A stretch of DNA of 64,000 bases from Marinibacterium anthonyi. Lineage in GTDB: Bacteria > Pseudomonadota > Alphaproteobacteria > Rhodobacterales > Rhodobacteraceae. The translations under genes and the position numbers were made by a program. Below are positions 16,050 through 24,420 of this stretch, piece after piece; positions within the stretch are counted from its first letter, which is position 1, and every line of letters starts with the position of its first letter. The stretch spans positions 4,141,501 through 4,205,500 of the forward strand of contig CP031585.1 of assembly GCA_003217735.2 (NCBI GenBank), given 5' to 3'. The notes beneath the pieces are model-generated. The model worked only from the letters and a program-made list of their open reading frames with translations, was not told the DNA's origin and did not search any database.

Positions 16050-16675
16050 TGGCGGTCGACCTGTGGCTGGCCTTTGTCGCCGCCTCGACCGCGCTGCTGC
16101 TGATCCCGGGGCCGACCGTCCTGTTGGTGCTCAGCTACGCCTTGTCCAAGGGGCGCAGCGTCGCGGTGGCTTCGGCCCTGGGCGTGGCCACGGGGGATTT
16201 CATCGCGATGACCGCGTCGCTGCTTGGGCTGGGGGCGCTGGTGCTGGCGTCAGCGACGCTGTTCACCGCGCTGAAATGGGTCGGCGCGGCCTACCTGGTG
16301 TGGATGGGCGTGAAGTTGTTACGCAGCGCACCGTCCGAGGGGCTGACGGTGCCCAGGCGCGAGGTGACGGCGCGTGGGGTTTATGGACATGCGGCGATGG
16401 TGACGGCGCTGAACCCCAAGTCGATCGCCTTCTTCATTGCTTTCGTGCCGCAGTTCCTGCGCCCCGAGTCGCCGCTGATGCCGCAATTCGCGGTGCTGAT
16501 CGCAACCTTCGTGTGGCTCGCCGGGCTGAACGCACTGGCCTATGCGCTGCTGGCCGACCGTCTGCGGGTGGCCATCGGGCGGCCCCGGGTGCTGACCTGG
16601 CTGACCCGCACGGGCGGCACGGCGCTGGTCGGGATGGGGCTGCTGACCGCCGTGCTGCGCCGGCCGGCGGTCTGA
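16049..16675 (+). CDS. LysE family amino-acid/metabolite exporter
   Basis: 208-residue inner-membrane protein of the LysE/RhtB family with about six hydrophobic segments. The conserved LLLIPGPTVLLVLSYALSKGR motif near residue 20-40 and NPKSIAFFIAFVPQF around 130 are characteristic. Exports amino acids or homoserine-lactone-like compounds in studied relatives; substrate here unknown. Start ATG overlaps the mtnP stop (TGATG), so the two are translationally coupled. Confidence 0.9.
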   Translation: MAVDLWLAFVAASTALLLIPGPTVLLVLSYALSKGRSVAVASALGVATGDFIAMTASLLGLGALVLASATLFTALKWVGAAYLVWMGVKLLRSAPSEGLTVPRREVTARGVYGHAAMVTALNPKSIAFFIAFVPQFLRPESPLMPQFAVLIATFVWLAGLNALAYALLADRLRVAIGRPRVLTWLTRTGGTALVGMGLLTAVLRRPAV

Positions 16676-16767
16676 CGGCAAACTGAACAGGGATGGCGCG
16701 CCCGGGCGGCGCGCCGTCAGTTTCAGGGCGGGTTTCAGGGCGGAACGTCAGGCCCTTTGGCCTGTGA

Positions 16768-16935
16768 TCAGGCCTCGTGTTCCTTCATGAATGTCCGGAT
16801 GAAGCCGCGGATTTCGCGCGCGGCGCTCGTGTCGAGCTTTTTGCAAAGATCCACAAAGGCGTCGCGTTCGTCCTTGTCGAGCCGCAGGACGAGCTGGCTG
16901 TTCTTCTTGCCAGACTTATCGGATTTCTTGTTCAC
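16768..16935 (-). CDS. Small ribbon-helix-helix-like protein
   Basis: About 55 residues from a GTG start at 16935. After a lysine-rich start (VNKKSDKSGKKN) comes SQLVLRLDKDERDAFVDLCKK, which fits the beta-strand-helix of a ribbon-helix-helix DNA-binding fold, and then AAREIRGFIRTFMKEHEA as second helix. An in-frame ATG at 16983 would start inside the palindrome and seems unlikely. It is divergent from the 36-codon ORF at 17036, and the palindrome at 16963 lies between them, so autoregulation is an attractive inference. Could be an antitoxin, but no toxin gene is next to it. Confidence 0.65.
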   Translation of the reverse strand: MNKKSDKSGKKNSQLVLRLDKDERDAFVDLCKKLDTSAAREIRGFIRTFMKEHEA

Positions 16936-16953
16936 GTCAGCATCGACTCCACC

Positions 16954-16982
16954 TTGACGGGAGCATATCGAATGTATATACA
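16954..16982 (+). promoter_or_regulatory. Sigma-70-type promoter overlapping the palindrome
   Basis: TTGACG (16954-16959), 17-base spacer, TATACA (16977-16982): near-consensus housekeeping promoter reading towards the 36-codon ORF and apt. The -10 element and most of the spacer lie inside the palindrome 16963-16992, so a bound dimer would block RNA polymerase. Confidence 0.65.
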
Positions 16983-16992
16983 CTCGATATGC
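16963..16992. promoter_or_regulatory. 30-bp near-perfect palindrome (putative operator)
   Basis: Arms GCATATCGA (16963-16971) and TCGATATGC (16984-16992), with a self-complementary centre TGTATATACA; 28 of 30 bases are symmetric. AT-rich against a GC-rich background. It lies 28 bases upstream of the RHH start codon and 44 upstream of the small ORF. Confidence 0.75.
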
Positions 16993-17035
16993 AATTGATG
17001 TTCATGCAACCTAACAAAAAGGAACGGAAACGCAA

Positions 17036-17146
17036 ATGTCTCTTCTGACTGCAAGCCAACTGCTGACGACCGACCGGATGGATTGGAACAAGCCGCACCT
17101 GTCGTGGATTTCGGCAAACTTCTACCGCTTCTTCCAGAAGCACTGA
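17036..17146 (+). CDS. 36-residue small protein, unknown
   Basis: ATG at 17036 preceded by AAGGAACGGAAACGCAA, a plausible ribosome-binding site, and by the promoter at 16954. It encodes 36 residues, starting [17 protein letters not shown] and ending in aromatic- and basic-rich [11 protein letters not shown]. No membrane segment or known domain. It is followed at 77 bases by apt, so it could be a leader peptide for apt, a small functional protein controlled by the RHH regulator, or non-coding; the GC-rich third positions favour real coding. Confidence 0.5.
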   Translation: MSLLTASQLLTTDRMDWNKPHLSWISANFYRFFQKH

Positions 17147-17222
17147 GATCCAGAGGCGGCGCTTGCAAAGGCGCCCGCCTTGGGCCAAACCTCTGACCGC
17201 CAATGCGACAGAGGAGGGCACC

Positions 17223-17762
17223 ATGCCCGCACAGAAATCCGTCAAGGATTACATCCGGACCATCGTCGACTTTCCCCACGAGGGGATCCTGTTTCGCGAT
17301 GTGACGACACTCTTCGCAGATCCCCGCGGCTTCCGCATGGCCATCGACCAGATGCTGCACCCCTATGCGGGCCAGCGCATCGACAAGGTCGTCGGTCTTG
17401 AGGCGCGGGGCTTTATCCTGGGTGGCGCGATCGCGCACCAGCTGTCGGTGGGCTTCGTGCCGATCCGCAAGAAGGGCAAGTTGCCCGGCCCCACGATTTC
17501 CGAGGATTACACGCTGGAATACGGCGAAGCCGTGGTCGAAGTGCATGACGATGCGATCCAGGCCGGCGAGAAGATCCTGCTGGTGGACGACCTGCTGGCC
17601 ACGGGCGGCACCGCGGCGGCCGGCATCCGGCTGGTGGACCGGCTGGGCGGCGAGATCGTGGGCTGCGCCTTTGTCATCGACCTGCCGGACCTGGGCGGGC
17701 GCAAGAAGCTGGAAGGCGCTGGGATGGACGTCCATTGCCTGTGCGCGTTCGACGGGCTCTGA
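17223..17762 (+). CDS. apt: Adenine phosphoribosyltransferase
   Basis: 179 residues. Converts adenine plus PRPP to AMP in purine salvage. Shows [14 protein letters not shown] near the N terminus, [17 protein letters not shown], the flexible-loop region [16 protein letters not shown] and the PRPP-binding motif [10 protein letters not shown] (121-130). An excellent GAGGAGG ribosome-binding site fixes the ATG at 17223. It would recycle adenine released by the mtnP product. Transcription ends at a hairpin that begins in the stop codon. Confidence 0.95.
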   Translation: MPAQKSVKDYIRTIVDFPHEGILFRDVTTLFADPRGFRMAIDQMLHPYAGQRIDKVVGLEARGFILGGAIAHQLSVGFVPIRKKGKLPGPTISEDYTLEYGEAVVEVHDDAIQAGEKILLVDDLLATGGTAAAGIRLVDRLGGEIVGCAFVIDLPDLGGRKKLEGAGMDVHCLCAFDGL

Positions 17763-17808
17763 TACCCGGAGGCTGCGCCTGACGGCGGGGGAACGGCCGG
17801 GTATTTTT
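17762..17808 (+). terminator. Terminator of apt, including recurring motif copy 2
   Basis: ATACCCGG (17762-17769) pairs with CCGGGTAT (17797-17804), with a small AGGC-TGC-GCCT hairpin inside, and TTTTT runs from 17804. The right arm and T-tract are the first half of the repeated motif GGCCGGGTATTTTTGAAGAGAAAGAAGC, which extends to 17822. Confidence 0.65.
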
Positions 17809-17822
17809 GAAGAGAAAGAAGC
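17795..17822. repeat. Recurring intergenic motif copy 2
   Basis: GGCCGGGTATTT followed by TTGAAGAGAAAGAAGC. It lies 33 bases beyond the stop of the minus-strand FAD dehydrogenase gene and downstream of apt. Compare copies at 8231, 56548, 56581, 61071 and 61208. Confidence 0.7.
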
Positions 17823-17855
17823 AGGAGGGCGCGGCCTGATCGCAGCCCGCAAGCC

Positions 17856-19265
17856 TCAGGCCCGCAGAACCGCCCCGGGGTTCATGATGCCCATGGGATC
17901 CAGCGCCGTCTTGATCGCGCGCATGGCCGACAGTTTCACCGGATCGCCGTAACGTTCCAGGTCGCCCACCTTGGCGCGGCCCACGCCGTGTTCGGCGCTG
18001 AAGGATCCGTCGTGGCGCTGTACCAGGTCGTGGACCAGGGCGGTGACTTCGGGCGCGGCCTTGCGGGCCTCGTCGCGGTCCTGGCCCGGGGCGGGGAAGA
18101 CGTTGTAATGCAGGTTGCCGTCGCCCACGTGGCCAAAGCAGTTGATCCGGTAGGGACCGAGTTCCGCCAGAGCCGGACCCGCTTCGGCGATGAAATGCGG
18201 CAGCGCGCCCAGGGGCAGCGAGATGTCGTGGCTGGCCACCGCGCCGATCAGGCGGTTGGCCTCGGGGATGTTTTCGCGCACGTTCCAGAAGTCGGCGCGC
18301 TGGCCTTCGCTTTGCGCGATCAGCCCGTCCGAGACGATCCCCTGCTCGAACGCGGTTTCGAAGAGAGTGCCAAGAGCCTCCTCGGGGTCCAGACCGGAGG
18401 CGAGACCGACCTCGACCAGGACCGACCATTCGGGCGGTTCATCCCAGGGCTGGCGGACCTGGGGCAGCTTCTCGGCCAGGAAATCCAGCCCCTGGCGGTG
18501 CATCAGCTCAAACGCGGAAATGCCTTCGCCCAGTTGGCCCCGCGCCAGCGACAGCAGCGACAGCGCGGCGGCCGGATCGGCGACGGCAAGGAAGGCCGTG
18601 CCCTGCCCCGCCGGGATCGGCGACAGTTTCAGCGCGGCCGCGGTGATGATGCCCAGGGACCCTTCGGCGCCGATCAGCAGGTTGCGCAGGTCGTAGCCGG
18701 TATTGTCCTTCCTCAGCCGCTTCAGCCCCTGCCAGATCCGGCCATCCGGCAGCACTGCTTCCAGGCCAAGGCACAGATCGCGCGCCGTGCCGTAGCGCAG
18801 CACGTTCACGCCGCCCGCGTTTGTCGCCAGGTTGCCGCCGATCCGGGCCGAGCCTTCGGCGGCCAGCGACAGGGGAAAGAGGCGCCCGGCCTCCTGCGCG
18901 GCGGCCTGGACATCGGCCAGGATCGCGCCGGCCTCGGCGATCATCACGTTTTCGTCCGGGTAGACGGCGCGGATGCGGTCCATGCGTTCCAGCGAGACGA
19001 TCAGCGGTGCGGGGCTGTCCAGCGCCACCTGTCCGCCCACCAGCCCGGTGCCGCCGCCATAGGGGATGACCGGCACGCGCGCGCGCGCGGCGGCGGTCAC
19101 CAGGGTCGCGACTTCGTCGACCGACTGCGGCAGGGCGACGAAGCCCGGCGTGCCGGGATATTTTCCGCGCGGCTCTTCAAGATAGCGGGTATCGGCCCGA
19201 CGGATGCGGTCGTGTGGCAGGTCGATTGAGGCGACGAAGGCCTCGTCGGCGGCGTTCAGTGTCAT
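17856..19265 (-). CDS. FAD-binding oxidoreductase, D-2-hydroxyglutarate dehydrogenase-like
   Basis: 469 residues, same superfamily as the protein at 8264. FAD-binding segments VIPYGGGTGLVGG, GGNLATNAGGVNVLRYG and GAEGSLGIITAA are clear; the C-terminal catalytic region has FGHVGDGNLHYNVFP and SAEHGVGRAK. The NAGGVNVLRYG form and overall length resemble D-2-hydroxyglutarate dehydrogenases and GlcD-like proteins more than D-lactate dehydrogenase. Substrate assignment is uncertain. ATG 19265 (MTLNAADEAF) was preferred; an extension to 19295 is possible. Confidence 0.85.
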   Translation of the reverse strand: MTLNAADEAFVASIDLPHDRIRRADTRYLEEPRGKYPGTPGFVALPQSVDEVATLVTAAARARVPVIPYGGGTGLVGGQVALDSPAPLIVSLERMDRIRAVYPDENVMIAEAGAILADVQAAAQEAGRLFPLSLAAEGSARIGGNLATNAGGVNVLRYGTARDLCLGLEAVLPDGRIWQGLKRLRKDNTGYDLRNLLIGAEGSLGIITAAALKLSPIPAGQGTAFLAVADPAAALSLLSLARGQLGEGISAFELMHRQGLDFLAEKLPQVRQPWDEPPEWSVLVEVGLASGLDPEEALGTLFETAFEQGIVSDGLIAQSEGQRADFWNVRENIPEANRLIGAVASHDISLPLGALPHFIAEAGPALAELGPYRINCFGHVGDGNLHYNVFPAPGQDRDEARKAAPEVTALVHDLVQRHDGSFSAEHGVGRAKVGDLERYGDPVKLSAMRAIKTALDPMGIMNPGAVLRA

Positions 19266-19313
19266 GGCCCGGTTAGAGCGCCAAGCGCGTGCCAAGGCAA
19301 GAGGGTGCGTGGG

Positions 19314-20165
19314 TCACGGGCCGTCGGCGCGCAGCCAGTCGGGGCGCAGGACGACGATGGTGGGCCGGTCCGGCAGGCTGCGCAGCGACACTTCGATCGA
19401 GGGGCCGTCGCGGATGTCGATGGCGAAGTCGTCGCGCATGCCGGCAAGGAAAGCGTCAAGCGAATAGCCCGAGAACCAGTGCATCGGGATGACGACGGAG
19501 GATTTCAGCCGCTTGAGCGTGGCGATCATCTGGGGCAGCGGCAATGTCATGCCGCCATCCACCGGGGCCATCACCACGTCGAGCCGGCCGAGGGCGGCGA
19601 ATTGTTCATCGTTGGGGATGTGATGCAGGTGGCCCAGGTGGCCGATGCACAGCCCTTCGACCTCGAAGACGAAGATGGAATTGCCCGAATCCTCGACCCC
19701 TTCGCCATAAGGCGACCGGATGTCGGTGGAGACATTGCGGATCAGCATCTCGCCCAGGTCGAGGTGATGGTCGATGCCTTCACCGTAGACGCCCCAGCCT
19801 TCCAGCACATGGGGAATCGCCGGGTCTGGGGCCGATGTCCAGTGCGAGGAATGGGCGTGGTTCATGGTGACCACGTCGGGGATCAGCGGGGCGGACCCGA
19901 TGAAGCCGGTGTAATCGGTGATGGCGGTCAGCCCGCCCTGGGTCTGCAGCAGGAACGACGCGTGGCTGATATAATGCAGGCGTACCGTGTAATCGGGCAG
20001 CGGGTCGGTCCATGACGCCTTGTGCAGGTATTCCACCCCCGGCGCGGCATCGGCGATGGCGATGCAATGGCTGGGGCGCCGATCCTGGGCGCGATCCTGG
20101 GCGACGGCAGGTACGGCGGCGGCAACGGCGGCGAGACAGGCGAGAACGGGGTACAGGGCACGCAT
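19314..20165 (-). CDS. Exported metallo-beta-lactamase-fold hydrolase
   Basis: 283 residues with a signal peptide (cleavage near AVPAVAQ). The fold is recognisable from HYISHASFLLQTQGGLTAITDYT and the late GLCIGHLGHLHHIPN and VIPMHWFSGY segments, as in UlaG-like members. The first metal motif reads NHAHSSHW (102-109), that is HxHxSH, with Ser where the usual HxHxDH has Asp, so metal site two may be altered. A strong AGGAGAGG ribosome-binding site precedes the ATG. Substrate unknown; periplasmic location likely. Confidence 0.82.
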   Translation of the reverse strand: MRALYPVLACLAAVAAAVPAVAQDRAQDRRPSHCIAIADAAPGVEYLHKASWTDPLPDYTVRLHYISHASFLLQTQGGLTAITDYTGFIGSAPLIPDVVTMNHAHSSHWTSAPDPAIPHVLEGWGVYGEGIDHHLDLGEMLIRNVSTDIRSPYGEGVEDSGNSIFVFEVEGLCIGHLGHLHHIPNDEQFAALGRLDVVMAPVDGGMTLPLPQMIATLKRLKSSVVIPMHWFSGYSLDAFLAGMRDDFAIDIRDGPSIEVSLRSLPDRPTIVVLRPDWLRADGP

Positions 20166-20377
20166 GACGGAACCTCTCCTGAGACGGGATCAGCCTATGC
20201 GACAGCGCCTTCATGGCCAGAGATTCCGGCGTCGATCAAGCTCTCGTGACCGGGGCCGGCGGCGCCCTGCCCGTCTGCCGGGCGATGGCCGTGCCACGGG
20301 CGGATGGAGAATGGAATGCGCCGCAGGCGCGCCTTGACCGAACGGCCCCGTTCGAACAGCCCTTTCCAGGACCGTCT

Positions 20378-20962
20378 TCAGCCGACGTCGGTCTTTCCGC
20401 GCCGGTCCGACCTGAGCGAGGAATACAGCACGTGGGTCCGCCAGCGCCCGTCGATCTGCAGATAGCTTTGCGCCACGCCTTCGTACTTGAACCCGCTGGT
20501 TTCCAGCAGCCCGCGCGAGGCGGCGTTTTCCGGCAGGCAGGCGGCTTCGATCCGCGACAGATCCAGCCGGGTGAAGGCGAAATGCACCACCCCGCCGATG
20601 GCCTCGCGCATGAAGCCCTGGCGGGAAAACGGCTTGCCGGTCCAGTAGCCCAGCGTGCCGGCCTGCGCCGGCCCCCGCCGGATGTTGTCCAGCGTGATCG
20701 CGCCCACCAGAACCTCGTCGTCGCGCCGGAACAGGAACAATGGCAACGCAGACCCCGAGGCCACCGACCGCTGTGCCCAGTAGACGCGGTTGGTGAAGGC
20801 CTTGCGGGTCAGGTGATCGGGGGCCCAGGTGGGCTCCCACTGGGTCAGGTAGTCATGGCTCTCGCGCCTGAGCGACGTCCATGCCCGGAAATCGGAATGG
20901 TTGGGCGGACGCAGCGTCAGGCGCTCTGTCTCGATCTTGAGTTTGCGTTTGGTCAGCAACAT
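20378..20962 (-). CDS. RimJ-type GNAT N-acetyltransferase
   Basis: 194 residues of the RimJ/RimL acetyltransferase group: ETERLTLRPPNHSDFRAW start, GYWTGKPFSRQGFMREAIGGVVHFAF (acetyl-CoA loop and following helix) and CLPENAASRGLLETSGF, a classic motif in these enzymes. Likely N-terminal or ribosomal-protein Ser/Thr/Ala acetyltransferase, by family. It lies 23 bases after the M16 peptidase gene on the same strand and is probably the last gene of that operon. Confidence 0.9.
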   Translation of the reverse strand: MLLTKRKLKIETERLTLRPPNHSDFRAWTSLRRESHDYLTQWEPTWAPDHLTRKAFTNRVYWAQRSVASGSALPLFLFRRDDEVLVGAITLDNIRRGPAQAGTLGYWTGKPFSRQGFMREAIGGVVHFAFTRLDLSRIEAACLPENAASRGLLETSGFKYEGVAQSYLQIDGRWRTHVLYSSLRSDRRGKTDVG

Positions 20963-20985
20963 GCCCGTGACTTCCCGGACCGCCG

Positions 20986-22248
20986 TTATGCGGTGCGCAG
21001 CTCCTGCATCTCGTCAAGGCTTGGCGCCCCGTCGATGGGCCCATACAGCGCCAGCGCCGCGGGGGCCGTGACGGCCATCTCCTCGGCAAAGGCGCGAACG
21101 TCCTCGGTGGTCACGGCGTCGATCTTGGCCACGGTTTCCTCCAGCGGCGGCACCTTGCCCCAGATCTGCACCAGGCGGGCAAGCCGTTCGGCCCGGTTCG
21201 ACGGGCTTTCCAGCCCCATCAGCATGCCGGCCTTCATCTGCGCGCGGGCGCGGGCGACCTCGACATCGCTCAGGTCCTCGGCCGCGCGCTTCATCTCCTG
21301 GATGGTGATGCGCGCCAGGTCGGCGACCTCGTCGCCGCTGGTGCCGGCATAGATCGTCGTGGTGCCGGTGTCGCCATAGGCGCCGGTCTGGGCGAATATC
21401 GTGTAGCACAGGCCGCGGTTCTCGCGGATCTCCTGGAACAGGCGCGAGGACATGCCACCGCCAAGCGCCGAGGTATAGATCTGCGAAGTATAGATGCCGT
21501 CGTCGCGATAGCCCGGCCCTTCGAAGGCCAACGCGAAATGGGCCTGTTCCAGGGGCTTGGACCGGCGCACTTCGCCGCCGGTGAACCGGGCCAGGTCAAA
21601 CCCCATCTCGTCGCGCGGCTTGAGATGGCCGAACAGGTCCTCGGCCTGCCGGACCAGCACGTCGTGATCGACGGCGCCGGCGGCGGCGATGATCATGCGT
21701 TCGGGCCGGTAATGTTCATCGACAAAGGACGCCAGGTCGGCACGGCCGAACTGACCCACGCGTTCGGCCGGACCCAGGATCGTGCGGCCCAGCGGCTGGT
21801 CGCGATAGCTTTCTTCCTGCAGCCAGTCGAAGATGATGTCGTCGGGCGTATCGTAGGCCTGGCCGATTTCCTGCAGGATCACCCCGCGCTCGACCTCGAT
21901 CTCGCGCGCGTCGAAGATCGGGTTCAGCACGATGTCGGAAATCACGTCCATGGCCAGCGGCACATCCGCCTTCAGGACACGCGCGTAATAGGCCGTCACC
22001 TCGCGCGAGGTATAGGCGTTGATGTATCCGCCCACGTCCTCGATCGCCTCGGCGATCTGCAGCGCCGACCGCTTGCTGGTGCCCTTGAAGGCCATGTGTT
22101 CCAGGAAATGCGCGATGCCGTTCTGTTCGATCCGCTCGTGCCGCCCGCCAGCCGCAACCCAGACCCCGATGGAAGCGGATTGCAGGCTTGGCATCATTTC
22201 ACTGACGATGCGGACGCCGTTGGGAAGTCGGTCCAGTCTGACAGTCAA
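20986..22248 (-). CDS. M16 family zinc peptidase (mitochondrial processing peptidase-like)
   Basis: 420-residue inverzincin. The inverted zinc motif HFLEH is at residues 47-51, and the distal glutamate is in the EIEVERGVILQEIGQ region; the second half includes the GLCYTIFAQTGAYGDTGT segment of the C-terminal M16 domain. Alphaproteobacterial homologues are close to mitochondrial processing peptidase. Its ATG overlaps the thrC stop by four bases, so the two are coupled; this thrC-M16 pairing is, to my knowledge, common in alphaproteobacteria. Confidence 0.93.
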   Translation of the reverse strand: MTVRLDRLPNGVRIVSEMMPSLQSASIGVWVAAGGRHERIEQNGIAHFLEHMAFKGTSKRSALQIAEAIEDVGGYINAYTSREVTAYYARVLKADVPLAMDVISDIVLNPIFDAREIEVERGVILQEIGQAYDTPDDIIFDWLQEESYRDQPLGRTILGPAERVGQFGRADLASFVDEHYRPERMIIAAAGAVDHDVLVRQAEDLFGHLKPRDEMGFDLARFTGGEVRRSKPLEQAHFALAFEGPGYRDDGIYTSQIYTSALGGGMSSRLFQEIRENRGLCYTIFAQTGAYGDTGTTTIYAGTSGDEVADLARITIQEMKRAAEDLSDVEVARARAQMKAGMLMGLESPSNRAERLARLVQIWGKVPPLEETVAKIDAVTTEDVRAFAEEMAVTAPAALALYGPIDGAPSLDEMQELRTA

Positions 22249-23633
22249 TTCGCGATGTTCTCCGTGATAAAAGTCTCTACAGCCCGAAGATCGTTGGCGA
22301 TCCGGGTCTGGCGTTCCGGACGTTCATACAGGTCCGCCATCCGAGGGGGAAGGGGCGGAAAGACACCGCTGGCCTCTTCCACTGCGGCAGGGAATTTCGC
22401 GGGATGCGCCGTGGCCAGCGTGATCATGGGCACGTCGGCCTTGCGCTGTTCGTTCGCGACCTTCACGGCAACGGCGGAATGGGGGCACAACAGCTCCTGG
22501 CTGGCGGCGAGCGTGGCGCGGATGGTGGCGCGCGTCTCGTCTTCGGACGCGCGGCCCGAGGTGAACACCTCCTGCAGCATCTGCAGCGCGCCCTGGCTGA
22601 CGTCGAAACCGCCCTGTTTCAGTTCATCCATCAGCTGCGCGACGGCGGCGCCATCGCGACCATAGGCGTCAAACAGCACCCGTTCGAAGTTGGAACTGAC
22701 CTGGATGTCCATCGACGGGCTGATCGACGGGACGGTCGGGCCCTTGTGATAGCCCTGCCCCGACAGGCAGCGGTGCAGGATGTCGTTCTGGTTGGTGGCG
22801 ACGACCAGCTGGTCGATGGGCAGGCCCATGCGCTTGGCGATGTAGCCCGCGAAGATGTCGCCGAAATTGCCGGTCGGCACGGTAAAGCTGACCTTGCGGT
22901 GCGGCGCGCCCAGGCTGACGGCGGAGGAGAAGTAATAGACGACCTGCGCCAGAACCCGCGCCCAGTTGATCGAATTCACGCCGGCCAGGCGGACCCGGTC
23001 GCGGAAGTCGAAATCGTTGAACATGTCCTTCACCATCGCCTGGCAATCGTCGAAATCGCCATCGACGGCCAGGGCATGCACGTTGCTGTCCGCAGGCGTT
23101 GTCATCTGGCGGCGTTGCACTTCGGACACCCGGCCATGCGGGAACAGGATGAAGACATCGACGGCATCAAGGCCGCGAAACGCCTCGATCGCCGCGGACC
23201 CGGTGTCACCGGAGGTCGCGCCGACGATCGTCACCCGGTCACCGGCGCGCCCCAGCGAGACCTGGAACATCTGCCCGATCAACTGCATCGCGAAATCCTT
23301 GAACGCCAGGGTCGGGCCATGGAACAGTTCAAGCAGGAAATGGTTGCTGTCCAGTTGCTTCAGGGGCGCGCGGGCGGCGTGGCCGAAGCCCGCATAGGCC
23401 TTGGCGATGATGTCGCGGAATTCGTCATCGGTGAAGGTGTCGCCGATGAAGGGGCGCATGATGCGGAATGCGGTTTCCTCGTAGGACAGGCCGCTCAGCG
23501 CGGCGATGTCCTGCGGGCTGATCTGCGGGATCTCGGCGGGGACGTACAGGCCCCCGTCGCGGGCGAGCCCGGTCAGCATCGCCTGTTCAAAGGTCAGGTC
23601 CGGCGCCATGCCGCGGGTGGAGATATAGCTCAT
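22245..23633 (-). CDS. thrC: Threonine synthase
   Basis: 462 residues, class of the proteobacterial long threonine synthases. It begins MSYISTRG, has LELFHGPTLAFKDFAMQ with the PLP lysine at Lys112, GATSGDTGSAAIEA (phosphate-binding Ser/Thr loop) and VPTGNFGDIFAGYIAKRMGLP. Catalyses the PLP-dependent conversion of O-phosphohomoserine to threonine. It starts 19 bases downstream of the SURF1 gene and overlaps the peptidase gene at its end, so it probably shares transcripts with both. Confidence 0.96.
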   Translation of the reverse strand: MSYISTRGMAPDLTFEQAMLTGLARDGGLYVPAEIPQISPQDIAALSGLSYEETAFRIMRPFIGDTFTDDEFRDIIAKAYAGFGHAARAPLKQLDSNHFLLELFHGPTLAFKDFAMQLIGQMFQVSLGRAGDRVTIVGATSGDTGSAAIEAFRGLDAVDVFILFPHGRVSEVQRRQMTTPADSNVHALAVDGDFDDCQAMVKDMFNDFDFRDRVRLAGVNSINWARVLAQVVYYFSSAVSLGAPHRKVSFTVPTGNFGDIFAGYIAKRMGLPIDQLVVATNQNDILHRCLSGQGYHKGPTVPSISPSMDIQVSSNFERVLFDAYGRDGAAVAQLMDELKQGGFDVSQGALQMLQEVFTSGRASEDETRATIRATLAASQELLCPHSAVAVKVANEQRKADVPMITLATAHPAKFPAAVEEASGVFPPLPPRMADLYERPERQTRIANDLRAVETFITENIAN

Positions 23634-23652
23634 CTGTCTCAGCCTTTGGGTC

Positions 23653-24324
23653 TCAGCCTGTGGATTCGGACGCGCGCAGGCGCCGGGCGAAGAAATAGGT
23701 CATCACCAGCCAGACGCCGGCCAGCAGGAACCAGGTGATCGCGTATTGCAGGTGATCGTTCGGAATGCCGGCCGTGTCCACCGGCATCGGGTCGATATTC
23801 GGGTCGGTCTGGGTGGCGGCGATCAGCATCACCGGCTTGGTCCCCAGTTCCAGGGCCAGCGACGCCACGTCGCGGGCGAACCACAGCCCGGCATCGCGGT
23901 CGGGATCGGGGGTGAACCCGTCGACCTCGTCGGGCCAGTGCAGGTTGCCTGTCACCTTGGCGGGGCCTGTGGTGCGCGGGGTGTCTTCCTTGTCGACTGG
24001 CAAGAAGCCGCGATCCAGCAGGATGGTGCGGTCCCCCACCTGGAAGGGCGCGATGATGCGGTAGCCGGGGCCGACCTGTTTCTTGGACGCCAGAACACGG
24101 ATTTCAGGCGCCAGGATCACGCCGTCGACGATGACGGGCCGGAATTCGTCCGCCTCGGGCGTCGGCGCATCCGGCAGCGGCACGGGGGCGGCGCCGATGC
24201 GCGCGTCGATCCGGGCCAGCATGTCTTCCTTCCAGGCCAGCCGCTGGAGCTGCCAGACGCCCAGCGACACCAACGTGCCGGTCCCGAGCAGGCCGATCAG
24301 CAGGAGGAAGAGGATGCGGCGCAT
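23653..24324 (-). CDS. SURF1 family cytochrome oxidase assembly protein
   Basis: 223 residues with one membrane segment at each end (about 3-22 and 190-212) and a periplasmic domain between, the SURF1 layout. Conserved elements: GVWQLQRLAWKEDML, ILLDRGFLPVD and DHLQYAITWFLLA. SURF1 proteins help insert heme a into cytochrome oxidase subunit I. ATG 24324 was chosen because it directly precedes the first membrane helix; the in-frame extension to 24405 would run across the terminator hairpin at 24349. Confidence 0.93.
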   Translation of the reverse strand: MRRILFLLLIGLLGTGTLVSLGVWQLQRLAWKEDMLARIDARIGAAPVPLPDAPTPEADEFRPVIVDGVILAPEIRVLASKKQVGPGYRIIAPFQVGDRTILLDRGFLPVDKEDTPRTTGPAKVTGNLHWPDEVDGFTPDPDRDAGLWFARDVASLALELGTKPVMLIAATQTDPNIDPMPVDTAGIPNDHLQYAITWFLLAGVWLVMTYFFARRLRASESTG

Positions 24325-24344
24325 GGATGGGCCTTCGCGGAATG

Positions 24345-24373
24345 AGAAAAGCGCGCGGGGTGGCCGCGCGCTT
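24345..24373 (-). terminator. Intra-operon terminator between ctaE and SURF1
   Basis: Ten-bp perfect stem (24349-24358 / 24364-24373; AAGCGCGCGG with its complement), 5-base loop. On the minus strand it is followed by TTTTCTC. It lies 48 bases after the ctaE stop, so it may let only part of the transcription pass into SURF1-thrC. Confidence 0.7.
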
Positions 24374-24420
24374 AGCTTCTTGCGGGGTCGGCGGCGGTTT
24401 TTCAACCGCCAAACGCGGAC

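Noticed and set aside
16768-17146. RHH gene plus 36-codon ORF considered as a classic toxin-antitoxin pair
   Set aside because: The genes are divergent rather than in one operon, and the small ORF has neither a membrane helix nor a known toxin fold.
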